Assembly (NCBI RefSeq): GCF_003355005.1
Contig: NZ_CP029985.1
Coordinates: forward strand, 868,001-932,000
DNA from: Sphingomonas sp. FARSPH
GTDB taxonomy: Bacteria; Pseudomonadota; Alphaproteobacteria; Sphingomonadales; Sphingomonadaceae
Reading direction: 5' to 3'
Length of the DNA stretch: 64,000 nucleotides
Both the position numbers and the translations under genes were made by a program. Below are positions 27,055 to 36,557 of this stretch, piece after piece. Numbering within the stretch: position 1 is the stretch's first letter; the number at the start of each line of letters is the position of its first letter. The notes beneath the pieces are model-generated. The model saw only the letters and a list, made by a program, of their open reading frames with translations, was not told the DNA's origin and ran no database searches.

Positions 27055-27185
27055 GCGAAAGCCTTTCGCGCCCAAGATAGGCGCATGCCGGTTAATGGCA
27101 ATGGAACACGCGGCGACTTTGGCCGATCATGGTGAACGGTGCGGCGCAATGTTCCGCCGTCCCGGTCCGTCTTCCGACGATCGCC

Positions 27186-28199
27186 TCACCCCGTCCGGCG
27201 CGCCGGCGCGGGGCGAAAGCGCCATTCCTCGCCCGTCGCCGCCGCGACCACGCCCGCCTGCGTCGCCCGCTTGCCCGCGGCGAGCGCGTCGAGCAACGCC
27301 TCGACATTGGCGGCCTCGCTCCATTTCGGCGCCGACAGATCGGCGGCGGCGATGACATGGCCGATCGCGCGCCGCGCCAGCCGCCGCGTCAGCTCGCGCG
27401 GCAGTCCCGCGACGCGCACGCGCACGCCGACGCCGTTGACGCTCGCCCGCTCCCCCCACAGCCAGTCGACGATCGCGCGCACGTCGCCGTCGGCGTCGCC
27501 CAGCGCCGCCGCCGCGCGCGCGAGCTGCGGCGGCCCCAGCCATTCGTTGGCGTCGAGCAACCGGCGAAAGCGCGTGCGGTCGTGCGCGGGATCGTGATTG
27601 GCGGGATCGTCGACGAAGGGGATTTCCAGCCGCCGCACGATCGCGCGCAATTCCGCGCGCCGCCATTCGAGCACCGGCCGCACCACGACGACGTCGTCGA
27701 TCACCGCGCGCGGCCGGACGCCTGCCAGCCCCGACAGCCCCGATCCGCGCGCCGCGCGCATCAGAAAGGTTTCCGCCTGGTCATCGACATGATGCGCGGT
27801 CGCCAGCGCCTCCGCGCCGATCGCGCGCGCGTGCCCGGCGAGCAGGCCATAACGCGCGGTCCGCGCCGCCGCCTGGATGCTCGCGCCGGTGATGGCGGCA
27901 TGCGGCGCCAGCGTCGCATGCGGCACGCCGATCGCCGCGCAATGGTCCGCGACCATCGCCGCCTCCGCCGCCGCTTCGGGGCGCAGCCGGTGATCGACGC
28001 TGGCGACCGCGATCCCGCCCGGCATCGCCGCGGCCGCCAGTGTCAGCATCGCCATGCTGTCCGGCCCGCCCGACACGGCGAGCAGCACCGGCGCGCGGGG
28101 TTCATGCCCCAGCGCGCGGATCAGGTCGTGGCGGAACCGGTCGCTTTCCGCGACGATCGGCTCACTTGCACTTGGCGGCGGTACGGCCCTTCTCGACAT
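27186..28199 (-). CDS. tilS: tRNA(Ile)-lysidine synthase
   Basis: TilS converts C34 of the CAU-anticodon isoleucine tRNA to lysidine, essential for reading AUA. The PP-loop S-G-G-P-D-S is at residues 43-48, followed by V-D-H-R-L-R-P, T-A-H-H-V-D-D-Q-A-E-T and R-G-S-G-L-S-G-L-A, all standard. The ATG at 28199 lies inside the end of cpoB (38-bp overlap); no ATG, GTG or TTG is found between there and the PP-loop. With cpoB upstream and ftsH downstream it forms a gene order common in sphingomonads. Confidence 0.94.
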   Translation of the reverse strand: MSRRAVPPPSASEPIVAESDRFRHDLIRALGHEPRAPVLLAVSGGPDSMAMLTLAAAAMPGGIAVASVDHRLRPEAAAEAAMVADHCAAIGVPHATLAPHAAITGASIQAAARTARYGLLAGHARAIGAEALATAHHVDDQAETFLMRAARGSGLSGLAGVRPRAVIDDVVVVRPVLEWRRAELRAIVRRLEIPFVDDPANHDPAHDRTRFRRLLDANEWLGPPQLARAAAALGDADGDVRAIVDWLWGERASVNGVGVRVRVAGLPRELTRRLARRAIGHVIAAADLSAPKWSEAANVEALLDALAAGKRATQAGVVAAATGEEWRFRPAPARRTG

Positions 28200-29112
28200 C
28201 GGCCTTCATCTGGGAAGTGATCTTCCCTCCGTAAACATCCGTCAGCTCGCCGTACACCTTGCAGGCGTCGGCGGGCTTGTTGAGCTTCATCAACGCCTGC
28301 GCGAGGTAATAGAGGCTGTCCGGCGCGCGCTCGCCATCGGGCATCTTCTTGTAATTGTCGTAGAACGCCATCGACGCAAGGCTCGGCTTGCCCTCGTCCA
28401 GATAGGCGCGGCCCAGCAGGTTCTGCGCATAGCTGGCGCGGCGCGACTTGGGATAGTCGGCGACCACCTTCTTCAGCTGTACCTCGGCCTGCGGATATTG
28501 CTTCGCCGCCCACAGACGATAGCCGTACATATACTCGTCCTCGGCGGCATTGCCCGTCGAGGGTTTGACCACGCCGGCGGCGGCGGCCGGCGTGTCGGTG
28601 GCGGCGGTGTCGACCGGCTTGGCGGCAGTCGTGCCGCCGCGCACCGGCTTCACGGGCGCGGGGCGCGCCGGTGCCGGCGCAGTATCACCCGCCAGGCTTT
28701 CGTCGGCGGTGACGGGCGTCGGCGCCGGTGCAGGCGCACTCGCCAGCGTCTTCAGCTTCGCGTCCGTCGCGCGCTTGTACGCGTCGAACGCGTCCTGCAG
28801 CTGGCGCAGCTTGTAGCCGTTCTGCTCGATCTGGTTGGTCATCGACGCCATCTGCTCCTCGAGCGAGGTGACGCGGCCGGTCAGGTCGGTGATCGCGCCC
28901 GTCGCGGGGACGCCGCCCGCCTGCACCGGCGTGTCGGGGCGCGTCACCTCGGGCTGCAGATACTGGCCCGCGCCGCCCGGGAAGACCTTGCGCTGCACCG
29001 CGCGCATCTCGCTTTCCAGCTTGCCGACGCGGCCGTCGATATTGCTCTGCGCGAACGCGGCGGCGGGAAACAGCGCGGCGGATGCGGCGAGCGCCCAGAT
29101 GATCTTACGCAT
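28162..29112 (-). CDS. cpoB: Cell division coordinator CpoB (YbgF, Tol-Pal associated)
   Basis: CpoB is a periplasmic protein that links Tol-Pal energy to PBP1B during division. A signal peptide (1-22, A-F-A-Q) precedes a coiled-coil part (about 25-45 and 75-125), a Pro/Ala/Thr linker (130-190) and TPR repeats from about 190 (A-E-D-E-Y-M-Y-G-Y-R-L-W-A-A-K-Q-Y, Y-P-K-S-R-R-A-S-Y-A-Q-N-L-L-G-R-A-Y). The length of 316 is usual for alphaproteobacteria. tol and pal genes are not in the window. Confidence 0.92.
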   Translation of the reverse strand: MRKIIWALAASAALFPAAAFAQSNIDGRVGKLESEMRAVQRKVFPGGAGQYLQPEVTRPDTPVQAGGVPATGAITDLTGRVTSLEEQMASMTNQIEQNGYKLRQLQDAFDAYKRATDAKLKTLASAPAPAPTPVTADESLAGDTAPAPARPAPVKPVRGGTTAAKPVDTAATDTPAAAAGVVKPSTGNAAEDEYMYGYRLWAAKQYPQAEVQLKKVVADYPKSRRASYAQNLLGRAYLDEGKPSLASMAFYDNYKKMPDGERAPDSLYYLAQALMKLNKPADACKVYGELTDVYGGKITSQMKADVEKGRTAAKCK

Positions 29113-29204
29113 GGTCCTGACGCCCCCCGGCGCAACTGATGGTAAATCCGGCGTTCGTCATAGCGGCATCGGGGCCGGTCCCGCCAGTCCTTATGGGCCG
29201 GCCG

Positions 29205-30200
29205 TTATGGCGTCGCGCCGTTCGTCGTCGGCGCGGCGGCCGCGGGCGGCGCATCCGCCGCCTGCAGGTTCGCGCGCTGCACCTCGCTGAGCGCGGACGA
29301 GGCATCGCGGCGCGGCCGCGCGGACGCGCTGCGCCGTTCGCCCGCCCCCCGGCTCGCCACCGGCGACGAAGACGCCGCCGGCGTCGGGCTCGCGCCGGGC
29401 AAGGGCTGGCCCGCCAGCCGCGCGGCCATCGCCGCGCCGTCGATGCGCACGTCCTTGATCGGCCGCGATCCGTCGCCCAGCGGCGGCACCGCCGACCCGT
29501 TCAGCGTCACCGCCAGCTTGTCGGGCCGGCCGACGTTGATCATCGGCTGTTTAGCATCGGCCGGCACGTCATACGTGTCGCCCGGCTTCATCGTGTTCTG
29601 GAACAGCTTCCTGCCGTCGGCGTCGTAGACGCGCAGCCACACCTCGCCGTTGGCGGTCAGCCGCACCTGCCCACCCTGGACGGCGGCGGGGGTCGGCGTG
29701 GGCGTCGGCGCCGTCGCGGGCGTCACCGCCTGGCTTGCCACCGGCGCGCTCGACGGCGACGTCGTGTGCCCGCCCTGGAACAGGCTGGTGCCGTACCAGA
29801 GCGCGACGAGGATCAGCACCGCCAGCGCGACGCCCGCGCCGACGATCGCCACGCCGCGCGACGGCACGCGCGCCGGGTCGGCGGTTTCGTAAGGCACGTA
29901 TTCCGGCTGGCGCGGCCCCAGCCGGTCCAGCTCGCGGCGCACGTCCTGCGCGACGCTCACCTCGTCCAGCCCGACCGCGCGGGCATAGGCCTTGGAAAAT
30001 CCCATCGCATAGGTCGGCGAGGGCAGCTGGCCGTAACTACCCGTCTCCAGCGCCTCCAGATGCCGCTGCGGCACGCGGGTGCGGCCCGCGACCTCCGCCA
30101 GGCTCAGCCCGCGCGATTCGCGTGCCGCGCGCAACCGTCCGCCCGCGGTCGCCGGCGGAACTGGGTTGGCATCAGGCTGGCCGCGATCGACCTCGTCCAT
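29205..30200 (-). CDS. RodZ-like protein: Xre-type HTH, one membrane helix, DUF4115
   Basis: Residues 20-70 form an HTH_25/Xre domain (L-R-A-A-R-E-S-R-G-L-S-L-A-E-V-A), a helix at about 116-135 crosses the membrane, and after a Thr/Pro linker residues 185-250 match the periplasmic DUF4115 domain (V-W-L-R-V-Y-D-A-D-G). RodZ links MreB filaments to the wall-elongation machinery. A long Ser/Ala/Arg-rich tail follows. ATG 30200 has GGAG six bases ahead; an upstream TTG would add four residues. The cpoB gene follows 92 bp downstream. Confidence 0.82.
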   Translation of the reverse strand: MDEVDRGQPDANPVPPATAGGRLRAARESRGLSLAEVAGRTRVPQRHLEALETGSYGQLPSPTYAMGFSKAYARAVGLDEVSVAQDVRRELDRLGPRQPEYVPYETADPARVPSRGVAIVGAGVALAVLILVALWYGTSLFQGGHTTSPSSAPVASQAVTPATAPTPTPTPAAVQGGQVRLTANGEVWLRVYDADGRKLFQNTMKPGDTYDVPADAKQPMINVGRPDKLAVTLNGSAVPPLGDGSRPIKDVRIDGAAMAARLAGQPLPGASPTPAASSSPVASRGAGERRSASARPRRDASSALSEVQRANLQAADAPPAAAAPTTNGATP

Positions 30201-30307
30201 TCTATTCTCCAAGGGAGGTGGCCGTCTTTATAGCCGCCGCTGACGCGCGGACATTCCCAGAGGGCATCGGGCATGTCAACGCGGGTGCGGCACGCCTGAA
30301 CGTCCGT

Positions 30308-32584
30308 TCAGGCCAGATCGACGCCGTTCTCCGCCGCCCAGGCCGCCAGTGCGCCGCGCATGTCGCGCGGCGGCGCGGCGAGCAACCCGTCGACGAACGC
30401 GCCGATCGCCGCCCGGTCCAGGCTGCGGACCATCGCCTTGATCGGCCCGACCGCCGCCGGGGTGATCGACAGGCGATCGATGCCCAGCCCGATCAGCGCC
30501 ATCGCCTCCAGCGGCCGACCGCCCATCTCGCCGCACACGCCCAACGTCACGCCCGCCTCGCGCGCCGGGCCGATCACGCGGCGCAGGAAACGCAGGATCG
30601 ACGGGCTCAGCCAGTCGTACCGTTCCGCCAGCTTGGGGTTGGCACGGTCCGCGGCGAACAGGAACTGTGTCAGGTCGTTGGTGCCGACCGACAGGAAATC
30701 GATGGTCGGCAGCAGCAGGTCGAGCTGTTCGGCAAGCGCCGGAACCTCCAGCATCGCGCCATAGCGGATTTCCAGCGGCAACCGCCGGCCGCGACCGGCG
30801 AGCCAGCTGCGCTGCGCCTCGAACAGCGCCTTGGCCTCGGCGAACTCCCACGCCTCGCTGACCATCGGGAACATGACGTGGAGAATGCGCCCCGCCGCCG
30901 CCTCGATCAGCGCGCGCGCCTGCGCCTTCATCAGCCCTTCGCGCTCCAGCGCAAGGCGCAGCGCGCGCCAGCCCATCGCCGGATTTTCCTCGTCGCCGTC
31001 GGCGTGGCTGAGGTAGGGCAGCGCCTTGTCGCCGCCGATGTCGACGGTGCGGAACACCACCGGCCGGTCGCCCGCCGCGTCCAGCACCTCGCGATACAAT
31101 CGCTGCTGCCGCTCGCGCTGCGGCAGCGTCGCGGAAACGAGGAACTGGAATTCGGTGCGGAACAGCCCGATGCCGTCCGCCCCCGTCACGTCGAGCGCGG
31201 CGGCATCGTCGCGCAGGCCCGCGTTGACCATCACGGTGATGCGATGCCCGTCCTTCGTCACCGGCGGCACGTCGCGCAGCGCGGCAAAGGCGGCACGCCG
31301 CTTTTGCCTCAGCGCCAGTTTCGCCTCGAATGCCTCGTCCATCGCCGCCGAAGGACGCGCGAACACATTGCCCGCGACTGAATCGAGCAGCAACAGGTCG
31401 CCTTCCGCGATGAGCCGACGCACATCGCGCACCCGGCCGAGCACCGGCACCCCCATCGCGCGCGCGACGATCGTGACGTGCGCGGTCAGCGACCCTTCCT
31501 CCAGGATCACGCCCTTCAGCCGGCGCTTGTCATATTCCAGCAGTTCGGCCGGCCCCAGGTTGCGCGCGATCAGGATCGTGTCCTGCCTCAGGCCCAGCTG
31601 CGCTGCGGTGCCCATCTGCCCCGACACGATGCGCAACAACCGGTTGGACAGGTCCTCCAGATCGTGCATCCGGTCGGCGAGCAGAGGATCGTCGATCTGC
31701 CGCATCCGCTGGCGCGTGCGCTGCTGGACGCGCTCGATCGCGGCTTCGGCGGTGAGCCCGGAATCGATCGCCTCGTTGATCCGCCGCGCCCAGCCCTCGT
31801 CGTAGGCGAACATTTTGTACGTCTCGAGCACCTCCTTGTGCTCGCCGTCGACGCCGAACTCCGCCTCGCGCGTCATCCGCTCGATCTGCTCGCGCATCTT
31901 GTCGAACGCGGCATAGACGCGGTGCCGCTCGGCATCGATGTCCTCGGCGACGGTATGCTCGACGACGACGCGCGGCTGGTGGAACACCGCGAAGCCCGCG
32001 CCCATTCCCTCGACCAGCTTCAGGCCCATCAGGCGGACCGCCGCGGTCGACTGCACGCGGTCCTTCGCCGCACCCGCCGGGTCGATCAGCCCCGCGTTGG
32101 CGATCAGTTCGGACAGCACCATCGCCACCGTCTGCAACGCCTCGATCTCGACGTCCTGATACTTGCGTTGCTCGCTGTGCTGCACCGCCAGCACGCCGAC
32201 CGCGCGCTCGCGCCGGATGATCGGCACGCCGGCGAAGCTGTGATAGCGTTCCTCGCCCGTTTCGGGCTTGTAGGCGAAGTCGGGATGGCTCGCCGCCTCG
32301 TCGAGGTTGAGCACCTCCACCCCTTCGGCGATCGTGCCGACCAGCCCCTCGCCCAGCGCCAGCTTGGTGACGTGCACCGCCTCCTTGGCGAGGCCGCGCG
32401 TCGCGAACAGCTCCAGCACGCCCTCGCGCAGCAGGTAGATCGAGCAGACCTCGCTATCCATCGCCTCGGCGATGATGCCGACGACCGCGTCCAGCTTCGC
32501 CTGCGCAGGATTGCGGCCCGCCATCACGTCGTGCAGGCGGGTCAGGATTTCGCGGGCAGAGGCGGCGGCCGAACTGGGCATCAT
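30308..32584 (-). CDS. ptsP: Phosphoenolpyruvate-protein phosphotransferase PtsP (EI-Ntr)
   Basis: The first enzyme of the nitrogen phosphotransferase system; it passes phosphate from PEP to NPr and has a regulatory, not sugar-transport, role. Of 758 residues, about 1-170 are a GAF sensor domain, then come the PTS N-terminal domain, the phospho-histidine loop (L-T-A-H-V-T-I-V-A-R-A-M-G-V-P-V-L-G) and the PEP-binding TIM barrel with F-R-T-E-F-Q-F and C-G-E-M-G-G. Length and order are those of PtsP. It is divergent from the ABC exporter genes. Confidence 0.95.
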   Translation of the reverse strand: MMPSSAAASAREILTRLHDVMAGRNPAQAKLDAVVGIIAEAMDSEVCSIYLLREGVLELFATRGLAKEAVHVTKLALGEGLVGTIAEGVEVLNLDEAASHPDFAYKPETGEERYHSFAGVPIIRRERAVGVLAVQHSEQRKYQDVEIEALQTVAMVLSELIANAGLIDPAGAAKDRVQSTAAVRLMGLKLVEGMGAGFAVFHQPRVVVEHTVAEDIDAERHRVYAAFDKMREQIERMTREAEFGVDGEHKEVLETYKMFAYDEGWARRINEAIDSGLTAEAAIERVQQRTRQRMRQIDDPLLADRMHDLEDLSNRLLRIVSGQMGTAAQLGLRQDTILIARNLGPAELLEYDKRRLKGVILEEGSLTAHVTIVARAMGVPVLGRVRDVRRLIAEGDLLLLDSVAGNVFARPSAAMDEAFEAKLALRQKRRAAFAALRDVPPVTKDGHRITVMVNAGLRDDAAALDVTGADGIGLFRTEFQFLVSATLPQRERQQRLYREVLDAAGDRPVVFRTVDIGGDKALPYLSHADGDEENPAMGWRALRLALEREGLMKAQARALIEAAAGRILHVMFPMVSEAWEFAEAKALFEAQRSWLAGRGRRLPLEIRYGAMLEVPALAEQLDLLLPTIDFLSVGTNDLTQFLFAADRANPKLAERYDWLSPSILRFLRRVIGPAREAGVTLGVCGEMGGRPLEAMALIGLGIDRLSITPAAVGPIKAMVRSLDRAAIGAFVDGLLAAPPRDMRGALAAWAAENGVDLA

Positions 32585-32721
32585 CGGCGGCTATCAGAAG
32601 CCATCGCGCCATGCCACGCAACATTCTTTTGAACCCCGCGGAACAAAACCCATTTTCGATGCTGTTGTGCAGCCGCATCGGCTTGTGCCACCCCCGGGGA
32701 TCGGCGACAGACACGGCCGAC

Positions 32722-33483
32722 ATGCACGAACCCGCCCCCGTCCCCGCCCCGGCCGTCCCCGCCCTGGCCGTCCGCGGCCTCGCCAAACGCTTCGACCGCC
32801 CCGTCATCGCCGATCTCGACCTGACGATCCGTGCGGGCGAGCTCTACGCGCTGCTGGGCGCTAACGGCGCGGGCAAGACGACGACGCTGCGCATGGTCAC
32901 CGGCCTTGCCGCGCCCGACGCGGGGTCGATCCACATCTTCGGCATCGACGCGCGCCGCGATCCGCTCGCCGCCAAGGCGATCACCGCCTGGCTGCCCGAC
33001 GATCCGATGCTCTACGACAAGCTGACGCCGTCGGAATATCTCGCCTTCGTCGCCGGCCTGTGGCGGATGGAGCCCGGCCATGCCGCCGCGGAGGCCGAAC
33101 GCCTGCTCCACTGGCTCGACCTGTGGGACCAGCGTGACACAAGGTGCGAGGGTTTCTCGCGCGGCATGAAGCAGAAGGTCGCGCTCGCCGCCGCGCTGAT
33201 CCACGATCCGCGGCTACTGATCCTCGACGAGCCGCTGACCGGGCTCGACGCGGCGATGGCGCGCAGCGTCAAGGACGCGCTGCGCGCCGAGGTGGACAAG
33301 GGCAAGACCGTCATCGTCACCACGCACATCCTCGACGTCGCGGAACGGATGGCGGACCGGATCGGCATCCTCGCCGGCGGCCGACTGATGGCGGAGGGCA
33401 CGCTCGCCGAACTGCGCCACCAGGCGGGGACGGAGGGGATGACGCTGGAGGATACGTTCATCCGCCTGACCGGCGGGCTTTGA
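32722..33483 (+). CDS. ABC transporter ATP-binding protein
   Basis: A 253-residue nucleotide-binding subunit: Walker A G-A-N-G-A-G-K-T (46-53), signature F-S-R-G-M-K-Q-K, Walker B L-L-I-L-D-E-P and switch histidine in V-T-T-H-I. The closest pattern is the CcmA/drug- or bacteriocin-exporter class. The ATG at 32722 opens a Pro/Ala-rich leader ahead of the fold; an earlier frame start at 32611 lacks support. The permease gene starts six bases behind its stop. The exported compound is unknown. Confidence 0.9.
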   Translation: MHEPAPVPAPAVPALAVRGLAKRFDRPVIADLDLTIRAGELYALLGANGAGKTTTLRMVTGLAAPDAGSIHIFGIDARRDPLAAKAITAWLPDDPMLYDKLTPSEYLAFVAGLWRMEPGHAAAEAERLLHWLDLWDQRDTRCEGFSRGMKQKVALAAALIHDPRLLILDEPLTGLDAAMARSVKDALRAEVDKGKTVIVTTHILDVAERMADRIGILAGGRLMAEGTLAELRHQAGTEGMTLEDTFIRLTGGL

Positions 33484-33488
33484 AGGGC

Positions 33489-34907
33489 ATGACGCGTCCC
33501 GGATCGTTGCCCTGGCTCGTCGCCCACGAAATGCGCCTCGCCTGGCGCGGCCGGCCGCGCGGCTGGGGCAGCCTGATCGTCGTCGGCGTGCTGCTCGGCG
33601 CCTATCTGCTGGGCGGCATCGCGGTGGCGGTCGCGCTGGCCGGTACGCCCCTGCATCCCGTCCCCGCGCTCGGCCCCGGCATCTTCGGCGCGACCGTGCT
33701 GCTCGTCTCGCTGATGACGACGCAGGCGATGCTCGCCAGCCAGCAGACGCTGTACGGCACGCGCGACCTCGACCTCATGCTCACCGCGCCGCTGCCGCCG
33801 CGGCGCGCGATCCTCGCCAAATTGCTCGGCATCGCCGCCTCCGTCGTCGTCACCGCGGCGCTGCTGCTGCTCCCCGCGCTACTGCCGATCGCGCTGATCG
33901 GCCATCCCCGGCTGCTCGGCGCGGTCGCGCTGCTCGCCATCCTCGCCGCCGCCGCCGCCGCGATCGGCCTTGCGCTCACCCTGGCAATCGCCCGGCTCGC
34001 CGGCCCGCGCGCGGCGCGTACCGCGGGACAGATCGCGGCGGCGGTGATGGGGGGCGCCTTCTTCCTCACGACGCAGATCGTCGGCCATCAGAAGGACGGC
34101 GCGGCGCGCGGCCTGTTCGGCTGGTTCGAGGCGCATCGCATCGGCGCGGACGGGTGGAGCGCGCTGCCCTTCCGCGCGGCGTTCGGCGACGGCACCGCGC
34201 TGTCGCTGATGAGCCTCGTCTCGATCGCGCTGTTCGTCGCGGTCGGCGTGGTGCTCGAACGCCAGTTCCTGTCGACCTATGCCGACGGCGGCATGCACCT
34301 GTCGCGCCGCCGACGCCCCGCGCGCGGGCTCGCCGGGCTGTTCCACGCCTCGCTCGGCCGCACGATCTTCGCCAAGGAATGGCGCCTGCTCGCGCGCGAT
34401 CCCGCGCTGATCGCGCAGATCCTGATGCGCCTCATCTACATGCTGCCGATCGTCTTCGTCGGGCTGCGCCACGGCGGGGGCGGGTCGCTCGCGCCGATGC
34501 TCGCCTTCGCCGCTGTGCTCATCGCCAGCCAGCTCGCCGGCAGCCTCGCCTGGCTCGCCTTGTCGGCGGAGGATGCGCCCGAACTGCTCGCGGTCGCGCC
34601 GATCGACATCCGCCTCGTCCGCCGGGCGAAGCTCACCGCCGCGCTGGCGATCGCCGCGCCGTTCGCGATCCTGCCCGCGCTCGCGATCGCATCGATGACC
34701 GTGGCGGGCGCGCTCGTCACGTTGGTGATGGCCGCGCTCGCCAGCATCGCCACGGGCGCGATCGAACTGGCGATGGGCAAACCCGCATCGCGCACCAGTT
34801 TCGCGCGCCGGCAAAAAGGCTCGCTCGCCGCATCGCTGCTGACGCTGCTCGTTGCGATCGTCTGCGGCGGCGGTACCGCCGCGGCGGTGTTCTTCCTGGT
34901 GCGCTAA
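33489..34907 (+). CDS. ABC transporter permease, about ten membrane helices
   Basis: A 472-residue hydrophobic protein with a basic N-terminus (W-L-V-A-H-E-M-R-L-A-W-R-G-R-P-R-G-W) like ABC-2-type exporters, two blocks of helices and a second E-W-R-L-L-A-R-D-P motif at the start of its second half, indicating an internal duplication of the helix block. It is surely the membrane partner of the preceding ATPase. No substrate can be proposed. It ends 36 bp before the convergent ruvB gene. Confidence 0.85.
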   Translation: MTRPGSLPWLVAHEMRLAWRGRPRGWGSLIVVGVLLGAYLLGGIAVAVALAGTPLHPVPALGPGIFGATVLLVSLMTTQAMLASQQTLYGTRDLDLMLTAPLPPRRAILAKLLGIAASVVVTAALLLLPALLPIALIGHPRLLGAVALLAILAAAAAAIGLALTLAIARLAGPRAARTAGQIAAAVMGGAFFLTTQIVGHQKDGAARGLFGWFEAHRIGADGWSALPFRAAFGDGTALSLMSLVSIALFVAVGVVLERQFLSTYADGGMHLSRRRRPARGLAGLFHASLGRTIFAKEWRLLARDPALIAQILMRLIYMLPIVFVGLRHGGGGSLAPMLAFAAVLIASQLAGSLAWLALSAEDAPELLAVAPIDIRLVRRAKLTAALAIAAPFAILPALAIASMTVAGALVTLVMAALASIATGAIELAMGKPASRTSFARRQKGSLAASLLTLLVAIVCGGGTAAAVFFLVR

Positions 34908-34943
34908 CCGCCGATCTGGCATGCCGGATCAGGGGCGGCCCCC

Positions 34944-35969
34944 TCACCCGTCGAACAGGCCGTCCTGGCTGCCGACCGGCGGGTTGAGGCCCAGATGCTT
35001 CCACCCGCCCGCGTTGAGCACGCGCCCGCGCGCGGTCCGCGCCACCAGCCCCAGCTGGATGAGATAGGGCTCGATCACCTCCTCGATCGTGTCGCGCGGT
35101 TCGGACAGGCCCGCGGCCAGCGTCTCGACGCCGACCGGCCCGCCGCGATAGATGTCGGCGATCATCGTCAGATAACGCCGGTCCATCGCATCGAGGCCCA
35201 GCGCGTCGACCTCCAGCCGGTTGAGCGCGCGGTCCGCGACGCCGGCATCGACCACTGCGACGCCCGCGACATTGGCGAAATCGCGGACCCGGCGCAGCAG
35301 CCGCCCGGCGATGCGCGGTGTCCCCCGCGCGCGCCGCGCGATCTCCGCCGCGCCGTCCGCCGCGATGCCCAGCTCCAGCAGCCCCGCCGCGCGCGACACC
35401 ACCCGCGTCAGTTCCTCGACCGTATAGAATTGCAGCCGCACCGGAATGCCGAACCGGTCGCGCAAGGGCGTGGTCAACAGCCCCTGCCGCGTCGTCGCGC
35501 CGACCAGCGTGAAGCGCGGCAGGTCGATGCGCACGCTGCGCGCCGACGGTCCCTCGCCGATCATCAGGTCGAGCGCGCGATCCTCCATCGCCGGATACAG
35601 CACCTCTTCCACCGCCGGCTGCAACCGGTGGATCTCGTCGATGAACAGCACGTCGCCGTCCTCGAGGTTGGTGAGCAGCGCGGCCAGATCGCCCGACTTG
35701 GCGATAACCGGGCCGGACGTCGCGCGAAAGCCGACGCCCATCTCGCGCGCGATGATCTGCGCCAGCGTCGTCTTGCCGAGGCCGGGCGGCCCAAAGAACA
35801 AGACATGGTCCAGCGCGTCGCCGCGCCCGCGCGCCGCCTCGATGAACACGCGCAGATTCTCGCGCGCCGCCTGCTGGCCGACGAAATCGTCCAGGCTGCG
35901 CGGGCGCAGCGCGGCGTCGACGTCCTCGGGACGGCGGGCGGCGGTCAACAGGCGGTCGGCGTCGGTCAC
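34944..35969 (-). CDS. ruvB: Holliday junction branch migration helicase RuvB, GTG start
   Basis: RuvB is the hexameric motor that drives branch migration with RuvA. Walker A G-P-P-G-L-G-K-T is at 60-67, Walker B is L-F-I-D-E-I-H-R-L, sensor G-A-T-T-R-Q-G-L-L-T-T-P-L-R-D-R-F-G and the C-terminal winged helix ends E-P-Y-L-I-Q-L-G-L. I use the GTG at 35969, which gives V/M-T-D-A-D-R and 341 residues, the usual length; the frame extends far upstream without homology. ruvC and ruvA are not next to it within the window. Confidence 0.95.
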   Translation of the reverse strand: MTDADRLLTAARRPEDVDAALRPRSLDDFVGQQAARENLRVFIEAARGRGDALDHVLFFGPPGLGKTTLAQIIAREMGVGFRATSGPVIAKSGDLAALLTNLEDGDVLFIDEIHRLQPAVEEVLYPAMEDRALDLMIGEGPSARSVRIDLPRFTLVGATTRQGLLTTPLRDRFGIPVRLQFYTVEELTRVVSRAAGLLELGIAADGAAEIARRARGTPRIAGRLLRRVRDFANVAGVAVVDAGVADRALNRLEVDALGLDAMDRRYLTMIADIYRGGPVGVETLAAGLSEPRDTIEEVIEPYLIQLGLVARTARGRVLNAGGWKHLGLNPPVGSQDGLFDG

Positions 35970-36117
35970 GCTTCGTTCCGTAGCGTCTGGGTGCGGCGCG
36001 GCAAAGGAAAATGACCTGTCAAGCACAATCCTTCGCAACCGAAACGCCCGCGGAACATTTCGCCTGCCTCGAGAGTATTTTTGGCAGAGCCCGCACACGG
36101 GCTGAACGGAGGGACCT

Positions 36118-36375
36118 ATGGGTATCATTCTTTGGCTTATCGTCGGCGGCGTCATCGGTTGGCTCGCCAGCATCATCATGCGCACCGACGCGCAGCAGGG
36201 CATCTTCCTGAACATCGTCGTCGGCATCGTCGGCGCGTTCCTCGGCGGCCTGATCATCAACGGCGGCTCGATCAACAACGCCGGTCTGACGCTGCAGTCG
36301 TTCCTGGTGTCGCTGCTCGGCGCGGTGATCCTGCTCGGGATCGTCAACCTGGTGCGTCGCGGCAGCGTCCGCTAA
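36118..36375 (+). CDS. GlsB/YeaQ/YmgE-family stress-response membrane protein
   Basis: An 85-residue protein of three hydrophobic helices with the family pattern G-x-I-G-W-L-A-S-x-I-M-R-T-D-A-Q-Q-G and N-I-V-V-G-I-V-G-A-F-L-G-G. Members are induced by general stress but their biochemical role is unknown. A good Shine-Dalgarno (GGAGGG) is 6-7 bases before the ATG. A strong terminator follows at 36399-36429, so it is a single-gene transcript. Confidence 0.92.
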   Translation: MGIILWLIVGGVIGWLASIIMRTDAQQGIFLNIVVGIVGAFLGGLIINGGSINNAGLTLQSFLVSLLGAVILLGIVNLVRRGSVR

Positions 36376-36398
36376 GCCCACCCGGCTGAACGCGAAAA

Positions 36399-36429
36399 GG
36401 GCCGTCCGGGCGACCGGGCGGCCTTTTTT
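36399..36429 (+). terminator. Intrinsic terminator behind the GlsB-type gene
   Basis: GGGCCGTCCGG, a short loop, CCGGGCGGCC and then TTTTTTC form a textbook stem with a T-run, about 25 bases after the stop codon. Confidence 0.88.
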
Positions 36430-36442
36430 CGTGCCTTCGAAT

Positions 36443-36550
36443 CCTCCCCTGCTTTTGCAGGGGAGGGGGAGCGCTCGCGAAGCGAGTGGTGGAGGGGCAG
36501 CCAAGCAGCGCTATCGCATGGAGCTGCCCCTCCCCGCTCTGCGGGGAGGA
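36443..36550. repeat. Composite hairpin repeat, CTCCCCGC family
   Basis: It starts with CCTCCCCTGC, four Ts, GCAGGGGAGG (a perfect hairpin) and continues with GTGGTGGAGGGGCAGC, complementary in part to GAGCTGCCCCTCCCCGC near its end, which itself forms a hairpin with GCGGGGAGG. The segment at 4338-4384 is a shorter relative. Confidence 0.65.
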
Positions 36551-36557
36551 ATGTCCG

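Noticed and set aside
36050..36085. GGAAC upstream of the GlsB-type gene as an EcfG general-stress promoter
   Set aside because: The -35-like GGAAC is there, but no CGTT-like element follows at 16-17 bases. Stress control is likely by family but not shown by this sequence.
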